The notes under the pieces were generated by a model, which saw only the letters and a list, made by a program, of their open reading frames with translations, did not search any database and was not told the DNA's origin. Below, piece by piece: positions 56,370 to 64,000 of a stretch of DNA of 64,000 bases. Within the stretch, counting starts at the first letter, position 1. Every line of letters begins with the position of its first letter. Position numbers and translations under genes: made by a program. Origin of the DNA: Halomonas sp. LBP4 (lineage in GTDB: Bacteria; Pseudomonadota; Gammaproteobacteria; Pseudomonadales; Halomonadaceae); assembly GCF_003202205.1 (NCBI RefSeq), contig NZ_PDOG01000002.1, positions 139,148 through 203,147 on the forward strand. The letters run 5' to 3'.

Positions 56370-57620
56370 ATGGCACTATACGTACAGAAGTTCGGCGGCA
56401 CCTCGGTGGGCTCCGTGGAGCGCATCAAGGCCGTGGCCGAGAAGGTCAAGGGCTTCCGCGACGGCGGCCATCAGGTCGTGGTCGTGGTCTCCGCCATGAG
56501 CGGCGAGACCAACCGCCTGATTAGCATGGCCAACGAGATCAACGACGAGCCGACGCCGCGCGAGATGGACATGCTGGTCTCCACCGGTGAGCAGGTCACC
56601 ATCTCGCTACTGGCCATGGCCCTGCACAAGCTGGGCGTGCCGGCGACCTCCTACACCGGTTCCCAGGTGGGCATCCAGACCGACAGCGCCCACACCAAGG
56701 CGCGCATCCAGCGCATCGAGACCGATGAGCTACGGGCCGACCTGGACGACGGCCAGGTGGTCGTGGTGGCCGGCTTCCAGGGCGTCGACGAGGAGGGCAA
56801 CATCACCACCCTGGGCCGCGGCGGCTCCGACACCACCGGCGTGGCCCTGGCCGCGGCGCTGGGTGCCGACGAGTGCCAGATCTACACCGACGTCGACGGC
56901 GTCTACACCACCGACCCGCGGGTCTGCTCCAAGGCCCAGCGTCTCGAGACCATCACCGTCGAGGAGATGCTCGAGCTGGCGAGCCTGGGCTCCAAGGTGC
57001 TGCAGATCCGCGCTGTCGAATTCGCCGGCAAGTACAATGTCGCGCTGCGCGTGCTGTCCAGCTTCGAGGATGGCCCCGGCACCCTGATCATTGCAGACTC
57101 CGACAAAGACGAGGATTCCATGGAAGAACCGCTGATCTCCGGCATCGCCTTCACCGCCAACGAAGCCAAGCTGACCCTGCTCAACACCCCCGACGTGCCG
57201 GGCGTGGCCTGGCGCATCCTGGGCCCGATCGCCGATGCCAACATCGAAGTCGACATGATCGTGCAGAACGTGGCGCCGGCCGGCGACTACACGGACTTCA
57301 CCTTCACCGTGGCCAAGAGCGACTACAAGCAGACCCTGAAGATCCTCAAGGAGCAGGTACTGCCCGAACTGGGCGAAGGCGAAGTGAAGGGCGACGACAA
57401 CATCGCCAAGGTCTCGCTGGTGGGTGTGGGCATGCGCTCCCACGCCGGTGTGGCCTCGAAGATGTTCCGGGTGCTGGCCGAGGAGAACATCAACATCCGC
57501 ATGGTCTCGACCTCGGAGATCAAGATCTCGGTGGTGGTCGACGAGAAGCACATGGAGCTGGCGGTCAAGGTGCTGCACAAGGCCTTCGGCCTGGACAAGA
57601 GCGACATCGAGAGCGAATAA
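56370..57620 (+). CDS. lysC: Aspartate kinase (aspartokinase)
   Basis: First step of the aspartate family (Lys, Thr, Met; also ectoine precursor in halophiles). It has 416 residues. Kinase domain opens [17 protein letters not shown] (3-19), with [36 protein letters not shown] (about 150-185). Two C-terminal ACT domains cover about 265-416. An in-frame ATG at 57120 (codon 251), with GAGG 5 nt upstream, could start a separate 166-residue regulatory subunit, as known for alpha2beta2 aspartokinases. That is an inference. Feedback by Lys and Thr is expected from the class. Confidence 0.97.
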   Translation: MALYVQKFGGTSVGSVERIKAVAEKVKGFRDGGHQVVVVVSAMSGETNRLISMANEINDEPTPREMDMLVSTGEQVTISLLAMALHKLGVPATSYTGSQVGIQTDSAHTKARIQRIETDELRADLDDGQVVVVAGFQGVDEEGNITTLGRGGSDTTGVALAAALGADECQIYTDVDGVYTTDPRVCSKAQRLETITVEEMLELASLGSKVLQIRAVEFAGKYNVALRVLSSFEDGPGTLIIADSDKDEDSMEEPLISGIAFTANEAKLTLLNTPDVPGVAWRILGPIADANIEVDMIVQNVAPAGDYTDFTFTVAKSDYKQTLKILKEQVLPELGEGEVKGDDNIAKVSLVGVGMRSHAGVASKMFRVLAEENINIRMVSTSEIKISVVVDEKHMELAVKVLHKAFGLDKSDIESE

Positions 57621-57662
57621 GCGCGTCGCGTGCGGCCGACACCTTCTACGCTTGTAGGGAAG

Positions 57663-57711
57663 TCCATGACACCCCTGTAACGGCGAACGGGCTGCTCGTG
57701 GGTGTCATGGA
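57663..57711 (+). promoter_or_regulatory. 12-bp perfect inverted repeat between lysC and csrA
   Basis: TCCATGACACCC (57663-57674) and GGGTGTCATGGA (57700-57711) are exact complements around a 25-nt loop, directly upstream of the csrA promoter candidate. No T-run. It may be a lysC 3' stem, an operator or a leader structure. Confidence 0.55.
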
Positions 57712-57721
57712 GTCGGCGCCA

Positions 57722-57751
57722 TTGGTCAGGGACGACGCGATGCCACATAAT
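57722..57751 (+). promoter_or_regulatory. Candidate csrA promoter
   Basis: TTGGTC (57722-57727) and CATAAT (57746-57751) are separated by 18 bp. The leader to the csrA ATG would be about 70 nt. Confidence 0.45.
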
Positions 57752-57825
57752 GAGGCGGCGCCGCCCTGTCGGCGAACATCCCGTTGCCAGCAAGTCCGAG
57801 AACAAGTCTGAGAAGGAGATCAGCC

Positions 57826-58023
57826 ATGCTCATCCTGACCCGCCGAGTCGGCGAAACCCTGATGATCGGAGACGACATCACCGTCACCGTGCTGGGCGTC
57901 AAGGGAAACCAGGTCCGAATCGGCGTCAACGCCCCCAAGGATGTCGCTGTGCATCGCGAGGAGATCTACCAGCGCATCCAGCGCGAGAAGGCCGATGCAG
58001 AGGGTGGTGATCAGGAAGGCTGA
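57826..58023 (+). CDS. csrA: Carbon storage regulator CsrA (RsmA)
   Basis: Dimeric RNA-binding translational regulator that recognises GGA motifs in hairpin loops. It has 65 residues. [48 protein letters not shown] is the full conserved core, including Arg44-equivalent in [17 protein letters not shown] lies 5 nt before the ATG at 57826. The probable antagonist RNA is at 47779 in the same window. Gene order lysC-csrA-tRNA-Ser-tRNA-Arg is as in pseudomonads. Confidence 0.98.
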   Translation: MLILTRRVGETLMIGDDITVTVLGVKGNQVRIGVNAPKDVAVHREEIYQRIQREKADAEGGDQEG

Positions 58024-58074
58024 GGCGTGCCGGGGTGATCGCCGCCGTCAGCCTGAAAAAACCACGAAGGTCGC

Positions 58075-58103
58075 TGGACAATGGCCTTCAGAAACGGTAA
58101 CAT
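58075..58103 (+). promoter_or_regulatory. Promoter of the tRNA-Ser/tRNA-Arg cluster
   Basis: TGGACA (58075-58080) and TAACAT (58098-58103) have a 17-bp spacer. A GC-rich discriminator (ACGCGCC) follows, typical of stringently controlled stable-RNA promoters. Confidence 0.6.
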
Positions 58104-58121
58104 ACGCGCCGTGTCGATGAG

Positions 58122-58214
58122 GGAGAGGTGGCCGAGTGGCTGAAGGCGCTCCCCTGCTAAGGGAGTATGGGGTTTATAGCCCCATCGAGGGTTCGAATCC
58201 CTCCCTCTCCGCCA
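58122..58214 (+). tRNA. tRNA-Ser (GCT)
   Basis: A 93-nt class II tRNA with encoded CCA. Acceptor GGAGAGG/CCTCTCC, anticodon loop CTGCTAA (anticodon GCT, reading AGC/AGU), long variable arm TATGGGGTTTATAGCCCCATC, and T loop GGTTCGAATCC. Confidence 0.97.
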
Positions 58215-58280
58215 AGTTCCCGAGGGTGGCTTCATCAGCAAACCCCCATCCGGAGCGGTTCGGCACAGTGTGAAGATAGA

Positions 58281-58357
58281 GCGCCCGTAGCTCAGCTGGA
58301 TAGAGTACCTGACTACGAATCAGGTGGTCGGAGGTTCGAATCCTCCCGGGCGCGCCA
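58281..58357 (+). tRNA. tRNA-Arg (ACG), first copy
   Basis: 77 nt with CCA. Acceptor GCGCCCG/CGGGCGC, anticodon stem CCTGA/TCAGG with loop CTACGAA (anticodon ACG, A34 expected to become inosine), and T arm GGAGGTTCGAATCCTCC. Identical to the copy at 58432. Confidence 0.97.
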
Positions 58358-58431
58358 TCTTCGAGTGAATGTTGCCGGTGGCATCTCCGCCTCGTGTCGC
58401 ATTCCCCACAGTGATTCCATCATTGTATCCA

Positions 58432-58508
58432 GCGCCCGTAGCTCAGCTGGATAGAGTACCTGACTACGAATCAGGTGGTCGGAGGTTCGAATCCTCCCGG
58501 GCGCGCCA
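58432..58508 (+). tRNA. tRNA-Arg (ACG), second copy
   Basis: A 77-nt exact duplicate of the gene at 58281, with a different 74-nt spacer between them. It is the last gene of the cluster; a terminator follows at once. Confidence 0.97.
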
Positions 58509-58515
58509 GATTTCG

Positions 58516-58545
58516 ACCCGTCCTCGATCCGAGGACGGGTTTTCT
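58516..58545 (+). terminator. Rho-independent terminator of the tRNA cluster
   Basis: ACCCGTCCTCG (58516-58526) pairs perfectly over 11 bp with CGAGGACGGGT (58530-58540), 3-nt loop, then TTTCTG with a further TTTT. Confidence 0.9.
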
Positions 58546-58690
58546 GTTTTCCGGATCCGTTCCGTCTGCTGGCCGAATCGGTGTCGCAGCTCGCGCGTCG
58601 GTTCCGCGATCGTTTGAGGCGCCGTCGCAATGCATGCGATGAGCGCCTCTTTTTTTGTCGGCCCCTGTTCCGGTGCTCGGCGTTCCGGGC

Positions 58691-59731
58691 TCAGGCCGGC
58701 TCGACGCAAGGCGCGCCATGCCGCTGGGGTGGCGGGGCATCGGGTTCCGCCGCCTGCAGACCCGCCATCAGGGAATCCAGCTCGGTGATGCGCTTGAGCG
58801 CCTGGAAGCGGCACGCCGCTTCGGCGTCGCGGGCGCGCATATGGTTCAGCCACTGCTTCACCAGGGAGGTGACAATCCGGTCGGGAAGTATGTTACGCTG
58901 CACTGCAGCATACTCGGCCAGAAGCTGGCCTCGCTGCGACCAGCGAGTCGCCGGCAGCCGCTCGCCGGTGGCCTGCCAGTGGCGGATGCGCGGGGCGAGC
59001 CAGGGGTCGGCCAGGGCCCCGCGACCCAGCATGACATCGCGGCAGCCCGAGAGGGTGCGGGCCTTCCAGTAGTCCTCGAGGGTCCAGATGTCGCCGTTGG
59101 CCACCACCGGGATGCGTAGCCGCCGGCGAATGCGGCCGATCCACTCCCAGTGGGCAGGCGGCCGATAGCCTTCGTCGCGGGTGCGGCCATGGACCACCAA
59201 CTGGCGTGCGCCGCCATCCTCGGCGGCCAGGGCGCACTCGAGCGCCCGGCGTCGGTCGGAGAAGCCCAGGCGGATCTTGGCGGTGACCGGGATCGCATCG
59301 CCCACCGCGGCGTGCACGGCGGCCACGGCGGCCTGTACCCGGCTAGGCTCGCGCAGCAGCGAGGCGCCGCCGTCATGGCGATTGACCAGCTTGGCCGGGC
59401 AGCCGAAATTGAGGTCCAGGCTCACGGCGCCCAGTGCGAGTGCCTGGCGGGCATTGGCGGCCAGGGCCTCCGGGTCGGCGCCCAGCAGTTGCAGGTGCAC
59501 CGCCGCGCCACTGGGCGTGGCGACGCGGGGGGCCGCGAGCTCGGGGCAGTGCTTGAGGAAGACGCGAGGTGGCAAGCGGGCGTCCACCACGCGCACGAAC
59601 TCGGTGACCGCCCAGTCGAAGCCGCCGCGTCGTGTCAGCAGGTCGCGGGTCACGGCATCGATCACGCCCTCCATGGGCGCTAGGCCGATGCGGCCGTTAT
59701 GTAGTAAATTAACAACACTGATTTCCACCAT
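58691..59731 (-). CDS. dusC: tRNA-dihydrouridine(16) synthase DusC
   Basis: FMN-dependent reduction of uridine in the D loop. It has 346 residues. LAPMEGVIDAVTRDLLTRRG (about 17-36), DLNFGCPAKLVNRHDGGASLLREP with the catalytic Cys (about 105-128), VTAKIRLGF, VVHGRTRDEGY and IPVVANGDIW are Dus-family blocks. The CPAKLVNRHDGG version and overall length fit DusC rather than DusA or DusB. The N-terminal start lacks a clear Shine-Dalgarno sequence. It is divergent from oadG. Confidence 0.9.
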   Translation of the reverse strand: MVEISVVNLLHNGRIGLAPMEGVIDAVTRDLLTRRGGFDWAVTEFVRVVDARLPPRVFLKHCPELAAPRVATPSGAAVHLQLLGADPEALAANARQALALGAVSLDLNFGCPAKLVNRHDGGASLLREPSRVQAAVAAVHAAVGDAIPVTAKIRLGFSDRRRALECALAAEDGGARQLVVHGRTRDEGYRPPAHWEWIGRIRRRLRIPVVANGDIWTLEDYWKARTLSGCRDVMLGRGALADPWLAPRIRHWQATGERLPATRWSQRGQLLAEYAAVQRNILPDRIVTSLVKQWLNHMRARDAEAACRFQALKRITELDSLMAGLQAAEPDAPPPQRHGAPCVEPA

Positions 59732-59847
59732 ATCGCCATTGCAATCTGCCGGGGATGTGGCAGGTTATATGATCGAAAAAATTACGCAAGCCGGCCTGAT
59801 CGCGTGAGATCGGCGCCGGCTGGAGACAAGATCTAGGAGAACGCCGC

Positions 59848-60099
59848 ATGCAGGACATCGAGCTACTACAGGAAGGGCTGGCCCTGATGGGCGTCGGTAT
59901 GGGCTTTGTTTTTGTTTTTCTTACCGTATTGGTGATCGTCACCACCCTGATGTCCAAGACGATCGGCCGCTTCTTCCCCGAGCCGGCGGTCCCTGCCTCC
60001 GCCACCGACCGCCGCGCGCCGACGCCCCGCCAGGACGATGACCTGATGGCGGTCATCAGTGCCGCGGTGCATCGCTATCGGCGTCGCCATCGTCGCTGA
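59848..60099 (+). CDS. oadG: Oxaloacetate decarboxylase, gamma subunit
   Basis: Small membrane anchor of the sodium-pumping oxaloacetate decarboxylase. It has 83 residues, with one membrane helix (about 9-36, [27 protein letters not shown]), then a flexible linker and a C-terminal [16 protein letters not shown]. The ISAAVHRYR ending is typical of the family. TAGGAG precedes the ATG. It is first of oadG-oadA-oadB. In the 116 bp upstream I could not assign a promoter. Confidence 0.94.
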   Translation: MQDIELLQEGLALMGVGMGFVFVFLTVLVIVTTLMSKTIGRFFPEPAVPASATDRRAPTPRQDDDLMAVISAAVHRYRRRHRR

Positions 60100-60149
60100 G
60101 CGTTCCTTGCCGGTTTCATCCTCCATCCCATAACGACAAGGTCACTCCC

Positions 60150-61973
60150 ATGACTGACAATGCTGCTCGCCCGCTGGGCATCACCGATGTCGTACTGCGT
60201 GATGCCCACCAGTCGCTGTTCGCCACGCGGATGCGCCTGGACGACATGCTGCCCATCGCCGAGAAGCTCGACCGCGTCGGCTTCTGGTCCCTGGAGTCCT
60301 GGGGCGGCGCCACCTTCGACGCCTGTATCCGCTACCTCGGCGAGGATCCATGGGAGCGGATACGGGCGTTGAAGGAGGTCATGCCCCATACCCCCCAGCA
60401 GATGCTGCTGCGCGGCCAGAACCTGCTCGGCTATCGCCACTACGCCGACGACGTGGTCGACCGCTTCGTCGAGCGCGCCCGGACCAACGGCGTCGACGTC
60501 TTCCGGGTCTTCGACGCCATGAACGACCCGCGCAACCTCGAGCGCGCCATCCGGGCGGTGCGCAAGGTCGAGGGCCACGCCCAGGGCACGCTCTCCTACA
60601 CGGTGAGCCCGGTGCACACCCTGGACGGTTGGGTCGAGCTCGGCAAGAGCATCGCCGCCATGGGCGCCGATTCCCTGGCCATCAAGGACATGGCCGGCCT
60701 GCTCAAGCCCTACGACGCCTTTGAACTGGTCACCAAGCTCAAGGCCGCGCTGGATATCCCCATCCATATGCAGTGCCATGCCACCACCGGCATGTCCACC
60801 GCCACCGCGATCAAGGCCGCCGAGGCGGGCATCGACAACGTCGATACCGCCATCTCCTCGATGTCCATGACCTACGGCCACAGCCCCACCGAGTCGGTGG
60901 TGGCCATCCTCCAGGGCACCGCGCGCGACACTGGCCTGGACCTCGAGCTGCTCGAGGAGATCGCCGCCTACTTCCGCGAGGTTCGCAAGAAGTACGCCGC
61001 CTTCGAGGGCTCGCTGAAGGGCATCGACTCGCGGATCCTGATCGCCCAGGTGCCGGGCGGCATGCTCACCAACATGGAAGGCCAGCTCAAGGAGCAGGGC
61101 GCCGGTGACAAGCTCGACGACGTGCTCAAGGAGATCCCGCGGGTGCGCGAGGACCTGGGCTTCATCCCGCTGGTCACCCCGACCTCGCAGATCGTCGGCA
61201 CCCAGGCGGTGATGAACGTGATGATGGGGGAGCGCTACAAGTCGATCTCCAAGGAGGTCCAGGCGCTGCTCAAGGGTGAGTACGGCGCCGCCCCGGCCCC
61301 ATTCAACAAGGAGCTGCAGGCCCGCGTGCTGGAGGGGGGCGAGCCGATCACCTGTCGCCCGGCCGACAACCTCGCGCCGGAGATGGACAGGCTGACCGCC
61401 GAGCTCAAGGAGAAGGCCAGGGCCGAGGGCATCCGCCTGGCCGAGGGCGAGCGCGAGATCGACGATGTCCTGACCTATGCGCTCTTCCCGCAGATCGGCC
61501 TGAAGTTCCTCAAGCACCGCGATAACCCCGACGCCTTCGAGCCGGCGCCCCAGGCCCCCGACAACCCCGGCTCGGCCGCGACGCTGCCGGTCGCCTCACG
61601 GCAGGGCGGCGCCCCCGCCAAGGCCCCGGACGTGTCCAGTGGCCCCGAGACCTATACCGTCAAGGTCAACGGCAAGGCCTACGTGGTCGAGGTCGCCGAG
61701 GGCGGCGAGATCGGCCAGGTCAGCGAGGCGAGCGAGGCCGCCGAGGCGGCGCCGGCGCCCAGCGGCGAGGCGATCCCCGCGCCGCTGGCCGGCAACATCT
61801 TCAAGGTCAACGTGCGGCCGGGCGACAGCGTCAAGGCCGGCGACGTGGTGATCATCCTCGAGGCGATGAAGATGGAAACCGAGGTACGCGCCTCGACTGC
61901 CGGCACGGTATCGGCCATCCGCGTCAACGAGGGCGACAGCGTCGCCGTCGGCGACACCCTGATCGAGCTCTGA
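60150..61973 (+). CDS. oadA: Oxaloacetate decarboxylase, alpha subunit (biotin carboxyl carrier)
   Basis: Carboxyltransferase that moves the carboxyl group of oxaloacetate to biotin. It has 607 residues. The N-terminal HMGL-like catalytic domain has [22 protein letters not shown] (about 10-31) and [19 protein letters not shown]-type conserved domain follows, then a Pro/Ala-rich hinge (about 465-490), an extra linker with the [14 protein letters not shown] block, and the C-terminal biotinyl domain with EAMKMETEV (Lys about 573). It lies between oadG and oadB (10-bp gap). Confidence 0.97.
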   Translation: MTDNAARPLGITDVVLRDAHQSLFATRMRLDDMLPIAEKLDRVGFWSLESWGGATFDACIRYLGEDPWERIRALKEVMPHTPQQMLLRGQNLLGYRHYADDVVDRFVERARTNGVDVFRVFDAMNDPRNLERAIRAVRKVEGHAQGTLSYTVSPVHTLDGWVELGKSIAAMGADSLAIKDMAGLLKPYDAFELVTKLKAALDIPIHMQCHATTGMSTATAIKAAEAGIDNVDTAISSMSMTYGHSPTESVVAILQGTARDTGLDLELLEEIAAYFREVRKKYAAFEGSLKGIDSRILIAQVPGGMLTNMEGQLKEQGAGDKLDDVLKEIPRVREDLGFIPLVTPTSQIVGTQAVMNVMMGERYKSISKEVQALLKGEYGAAPAPFNKELQARVLEGGEPITCRPADNLAPEMDRLTAELKEKARAEGIRLAEGEREIDDVLTYALFPQIGLKFLKHRDNPDAFEPAPQAPDNPGSAATLPVASRQGGAPAKAPDVSSGPETYTVKVNGKAYVVEVAEGGEIGQVSEASEAAEAAPAPSGEAIPAPLAGNIFKVNVRPGDSVKAGDVVIILEAMKMETEVRASTAGTVSAIRVNEGDSVAVGDTLIEL

Positions 61974-61983
61974 GGGTGATCCC

Positions 61984-63306
61984 ATGGAAAAGCTACTGAC
62001 ACTATGGGAAGGCTCGGGTCTCTACAACCTGACCCCGGGCCAGGCGGTGATGGTCGTGGTGGGCCTGCTGCTGCTGTGGCTGGCCATCGCCAAGAAGTTC
62101 GAGCCGTTGCTGCTGGTGCCGATCGGCTTCGGCGGGATACTGGCCAACATCCCCGAGGCGGGGCTGGCGCTGTCCGCCGCCGAGCAGGCGGCACACCTGG
62201 CCCGCCCCGAGGTGCTGGAACAGATGGCCGCGGCGCTGCAGTTCGGCCTCGAACCGGCGAGCGGTGTCGAGGGGTGGCGGCATGATGTCGCCGAGGTGCT
62301 GCATGGCGACACCTCGCCGGCGCTGATCCGCGCGGCCAACGACCTCGCCATGGACGCGGGCTTTGCCCACGGCGTGCTCTACCAGTTCTACAATGTGGCG
62401 ATCGCCTCGGGTATCGCTCCGCTGGTGATCTTCATGGGCGTGGGCGCGATGACCGACTTCGGCCCGCTGCTGGCCAACCCGCGGACGCTGTTCCTGGGGG
62501 CGGCGGCGCAGTTCGGCATCTTCGCCACCCTGCTCGGCGCGGTGGGCATGTCGGCGATGGGCTGGATGGACTTCTCGCTCCAGCAGGCCGCCGCCATCGG
62601 CATCATCGGCGGCGCCGACGGCCCCACCTCGATCTATGTGTCGAGCATCCTGGCGCCGGAACTGCTGGGCGCGATCGCCGTGGCCTCCTACTCCTACATG
62701 GCGCTGGTGCCGCTGATCCAGCCGCCGATCATGAAGGCGCTGACCACGAAGCAGGAGCGCGAGATCGCCATGACCCAGTTGCGGCCGGTCTCCAAGCTGG
62801 AGAAGGTCGTCTTCCCGCTCAGCTTGCTGATCCTGGTGGTGCTGTTCCTGCCCGACGCCGCGCCGCTGCTGGGGATGTTCTGCTTCGGCAACCTGATGCG
62901 CGAGTGCGGCGTGGTCGAACGCTTGAGCGATACGGCACAGAATGCGCTGATCAATATCGTGACCATCTTCCTGGGGCTGTCGGTGGGCTCCAAGCTGATG
63001 GCCGATCGCTTCCTGGCCTTCGAGACCCTGGGCATCCTGGGGCTGGGCATGGTGGCCTTCGCCATCGGCACCGCCTGCGGCGTCCTGATGGCCAAGCTGA
63101 TGAACACGGTGAGCAGGATGCCGATCAACCCGCTGATCGGCTCGGCGGGGGTCTCGGCGGTGCCGATGGCGGCGCGGGTCTCCAACAAGGTGGGGCTGGA
63201 GTCCAACCCGCACAACTTCCTGCTGATGCATGCCATGGGCCCCAACGTGGCTGGCGTCATCGGCTCGGCGGTGGCCGCCGGTGTGATGATCAAGTACCTG
63301 GGTTGA
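61984..63306 (+). CDS. oadB: Oxaloacetate decarboxylase, beta subunit (sodium pump)
   Basis: Integral membrane subunit that decarboxylates carboxybiotin and exports Na+. It has 440 residues with nine or more hydrophobic segments. The functional [43 protein letters not shown] block (about 211-253) carries the Asp implicated in Na+ translocation. [37 protein letters not shown] is also typical. The first 130 residues include an insert ([21 protein letters not shown]) that I do not recognise from shorter homologues. It converges on the YigZ gene with a 17-bp overlap. Confidence 0.97.
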   Translation: MEKLLTLWEGSGLYNLTPGQAVMVVVGLLLLWLAIAKKFEPLLLVPIGFGGILANIPEAGLALSAAEQAAHLARPEVLEQMAAALQFGLEPASGVEGWRHDVAEVLHGDTSPALIRAANDLAMDAGFAHGVLYQFYNVAIASGIAPLVIFMGVGAMTDFGPLLANPRTLFLGAAAQFGIFATLLGAVGMSAMGWMDFSLQQAAAIGIIGGADGPTSIYVSSILAPELLGAIAVASYSYMALVPLIQPPIMKALTTKQEREIAMTQLRPVSKLEKVVFPLSLLILVVLFLPDAAPLLGMFCFGNLMRECGVVERLSDTAQNALINIVTIFLGLSVGSKLMADRFLAFETLGILGLGMVAFAIGTACGVLMAKLMNTVSRMPINPLIGSAGVSAVPMAARVSNKVGLESNPHNFLLMHAMGPNVAGVIGSAVAAGVMIKYLG

Positions 63307-63913
63307 CGATGTCGACCCGCCCGCGCAGCCGGGCTTCCAGCGGGGTCAGGTCGACGTCGGTGTCGCGGGGCCAGCCCACGGTGAGCAGCACGCCATCGGC
63401 GCCGTAGTCGGCCCGCTCCACGGGGATGCCGCGCTCGGCCAGCCAACTGCGGGCCTCGGCCTCGCCGGCGAAGTCGAGCTTCAACTGCAGGGAGGTGCGT
63501 TCGATGACCTCGCGCCGGGGCAGGTCTTCCAGGGCCTGGGCGACGGCCTGGGCGTAGGCCCGCGCCAGGCCGCCGGTGCCGAGCTTGGTGCCGCCGAAGT
63601 AGCGGGTCACCACGCAGCCCACCTGCCCGAGGCCGGCGCCGGCGAGTACCTGGAACATGGGTCGCCCGGCGGTGCCGCCGGGCTCGCCGCCGTCGGAGAA
63701 ACCGATGGCGGCCTGCTCGCCGGGCGGGCCGGCGATGAAGGCGCTGCAGTGGTGGCTGGCGTTGGGGTGGGCGTGACGGGCCTCGGCCAGCAGGGCGTCG
63801 AAGGCGGCCGTGTCCGGGGCATGGCAGAGCCAGGCGATGAAGCGGCTCTTCTCCACTTCCAGCTCGCTCTCGCGCCACTGCCCGGCGGGAATGTCGGGCA
63901 CCGCAAAGCGCAT
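63290..63913 (-). CDS. yigZ: YigZ / IMPACT-family protein
   Basis: A 207-residue protein of the UPF0029/IMPACT family. N-terminal domain: [86 protein letters not shown]. The C-terminal small alpha/beta domain is DUF1949-like. The biochemical role is unresolved; eukaryotic IMPACT regulates GCN2, but the bacterial function is not established. Its start codon shares one base with the stop of the upstream partial gene (TGATG), so the two are probably cotranscribed. Confidence 0.93.
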   Translation of the reverse strand: MRFAVPDIPAGQWRESELEVEKSRFIAWLCHAPDTAAFDALLAEARHAHPNASHHCSAFIAGPPGEQAAIGFSDGGEPGGTAGRPMFQVLAGAGLGQVGCVVTRYFGGTKLGTGGLARAYAQAVAQALEDLPRREVIERTSLQLKLDFAGEAEARSWLAERGIPVERADYGADGVLLTVGWPRDTDVDLTPLEARLRGRVDIVNPGT

Positions 63914-64000
63914 CAGGCGGCCAGACCCGTCTGGCGCACCACGCCCATCACCAGCCCCAGGACCTGGATGTCACTGTTCTTGAGGTAGATGGGGGCCATG
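63913..64000 (-). CDS. C-terminal fragment of a probable LexA/S24-type repressor (partial)
   Basis: Only the last 28 codons and stop are in the window; the gene continues beyond position 64000. The visible tail is MAPIYLKNSDIQVLGLVMG followed by VVRQTGLAA. It resembles the last strands of the LexA/UmuD/S24 peptidase fold (a pro-Ile strand, then a QVLGLVMGVVR strand). This is a short match and could also be another beta-rich protein. It overlaps the yigZ start by one base. Confidence 0.5.
   Translation of the reverse strand, partial: MAPIYLKNSDIQVLGLVMGVVRQTGLAA

Noticed and set aside
58281..58508. Two identical 77-bp direct repeats as a CRISPR-like or mobile repeat
   Set aside because: They are complete tRNA-Arg(ACG) genes with encoded CCA, a normal tandem duplication.

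Overview
The window is chromosomal DNA from a high-GC gammaproteobacterium. A halophilic or marine member of the Halomonadaceae (Halomonas-like) is the best guess. This is inferred from gene order that largely matches Pseudomonas (ubiE-ubiJ-ubiB-hisE-tatABC; argS-SPOR-hslVU; mrcA/pilMNOPQ-aroKB-gltBD; pyrG-kdsA-eno; fdxA-mutS-pncC-recA-recX-alaS-lysC-csrA-tRNAs) together with a sodium-pumping oxaloacetate decarboxylase operon, oadGAB. No species is assigned. Almost everything is core genome; I see no prophage, IS transposase, CRISPR array or toxin-antitoxin island.

Layout. 0.25-4.8 kb: rho, then the overlapping ubiD-fre-folM genes. 4.8-6.6 kb: a 41-residue membrane peptide, two tandem leader peptides rich in Tyr/Trp/Phe around a textbook attenuator, then a class I DAHP synthase. 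6.9-11.5 kb: a DUF3087 protein, ppk1, hemB and elbB. 11.7-24.4 kb (minus strand): tatABC, hisE, ubiEJB, a DUF971 protein, hslVU, a SPOR-domain protein, argS and priA. 24.5-29.8 kb: rpmE, maeB, a DUF481 outer-membrane protein and mrcA. 30-43 kb: the pilMNOPQ type IV pilus alignment and secretin genes, aroKB and gltBD. 43.7-48.4 kb: pyrG-kdsA-eno, a probable RsmZ/CsrB-type regulatory RNA, and fdxA. 48.5-58.5 kb: mutS, pncC, recA (with a perfect SOS box), recX, alaS, lysC, csrA, tRNA-Ser and two identical tRNA-Arg genes. 58.7-64 kb: dusC, oadGAB, a YigZ-family gene and the 3' end of a probable LexA/S24-type repressor.

The most interesting signals lie between genes. (1) The DAHP synthase is preceded by a 53-codon leader containing YWFGYWF, mutually exclusive hairpins ending in a Rho-independent terminator, and then a second aromatic-rich 58-codon ORF that stops 3 nt before the enzyme start. 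This looks like a two-stage aromatic amino acid sensor. (2) Between eno and fdxA is a transcript of about 170 nt with about eleven GGA motifs, hexaloops of the CsrA-binding type, a terminator and a GacA-box-like palindrome upstream; csrA itself is 10 kb away. (3) Four intergenic copies of a palindromic element (95 to 203 bp) keep a conserved one-sided core while their paired arms covary and their interiors differ. (4) A separate 215-bp terminal-inverted-repeat element abuts ubiB and supplies its stop codon. (5) Heptanucleotide arrays of an (A/G)GCTNNN type sit at the 3' ends of tatC, hslU, priA and gltD.
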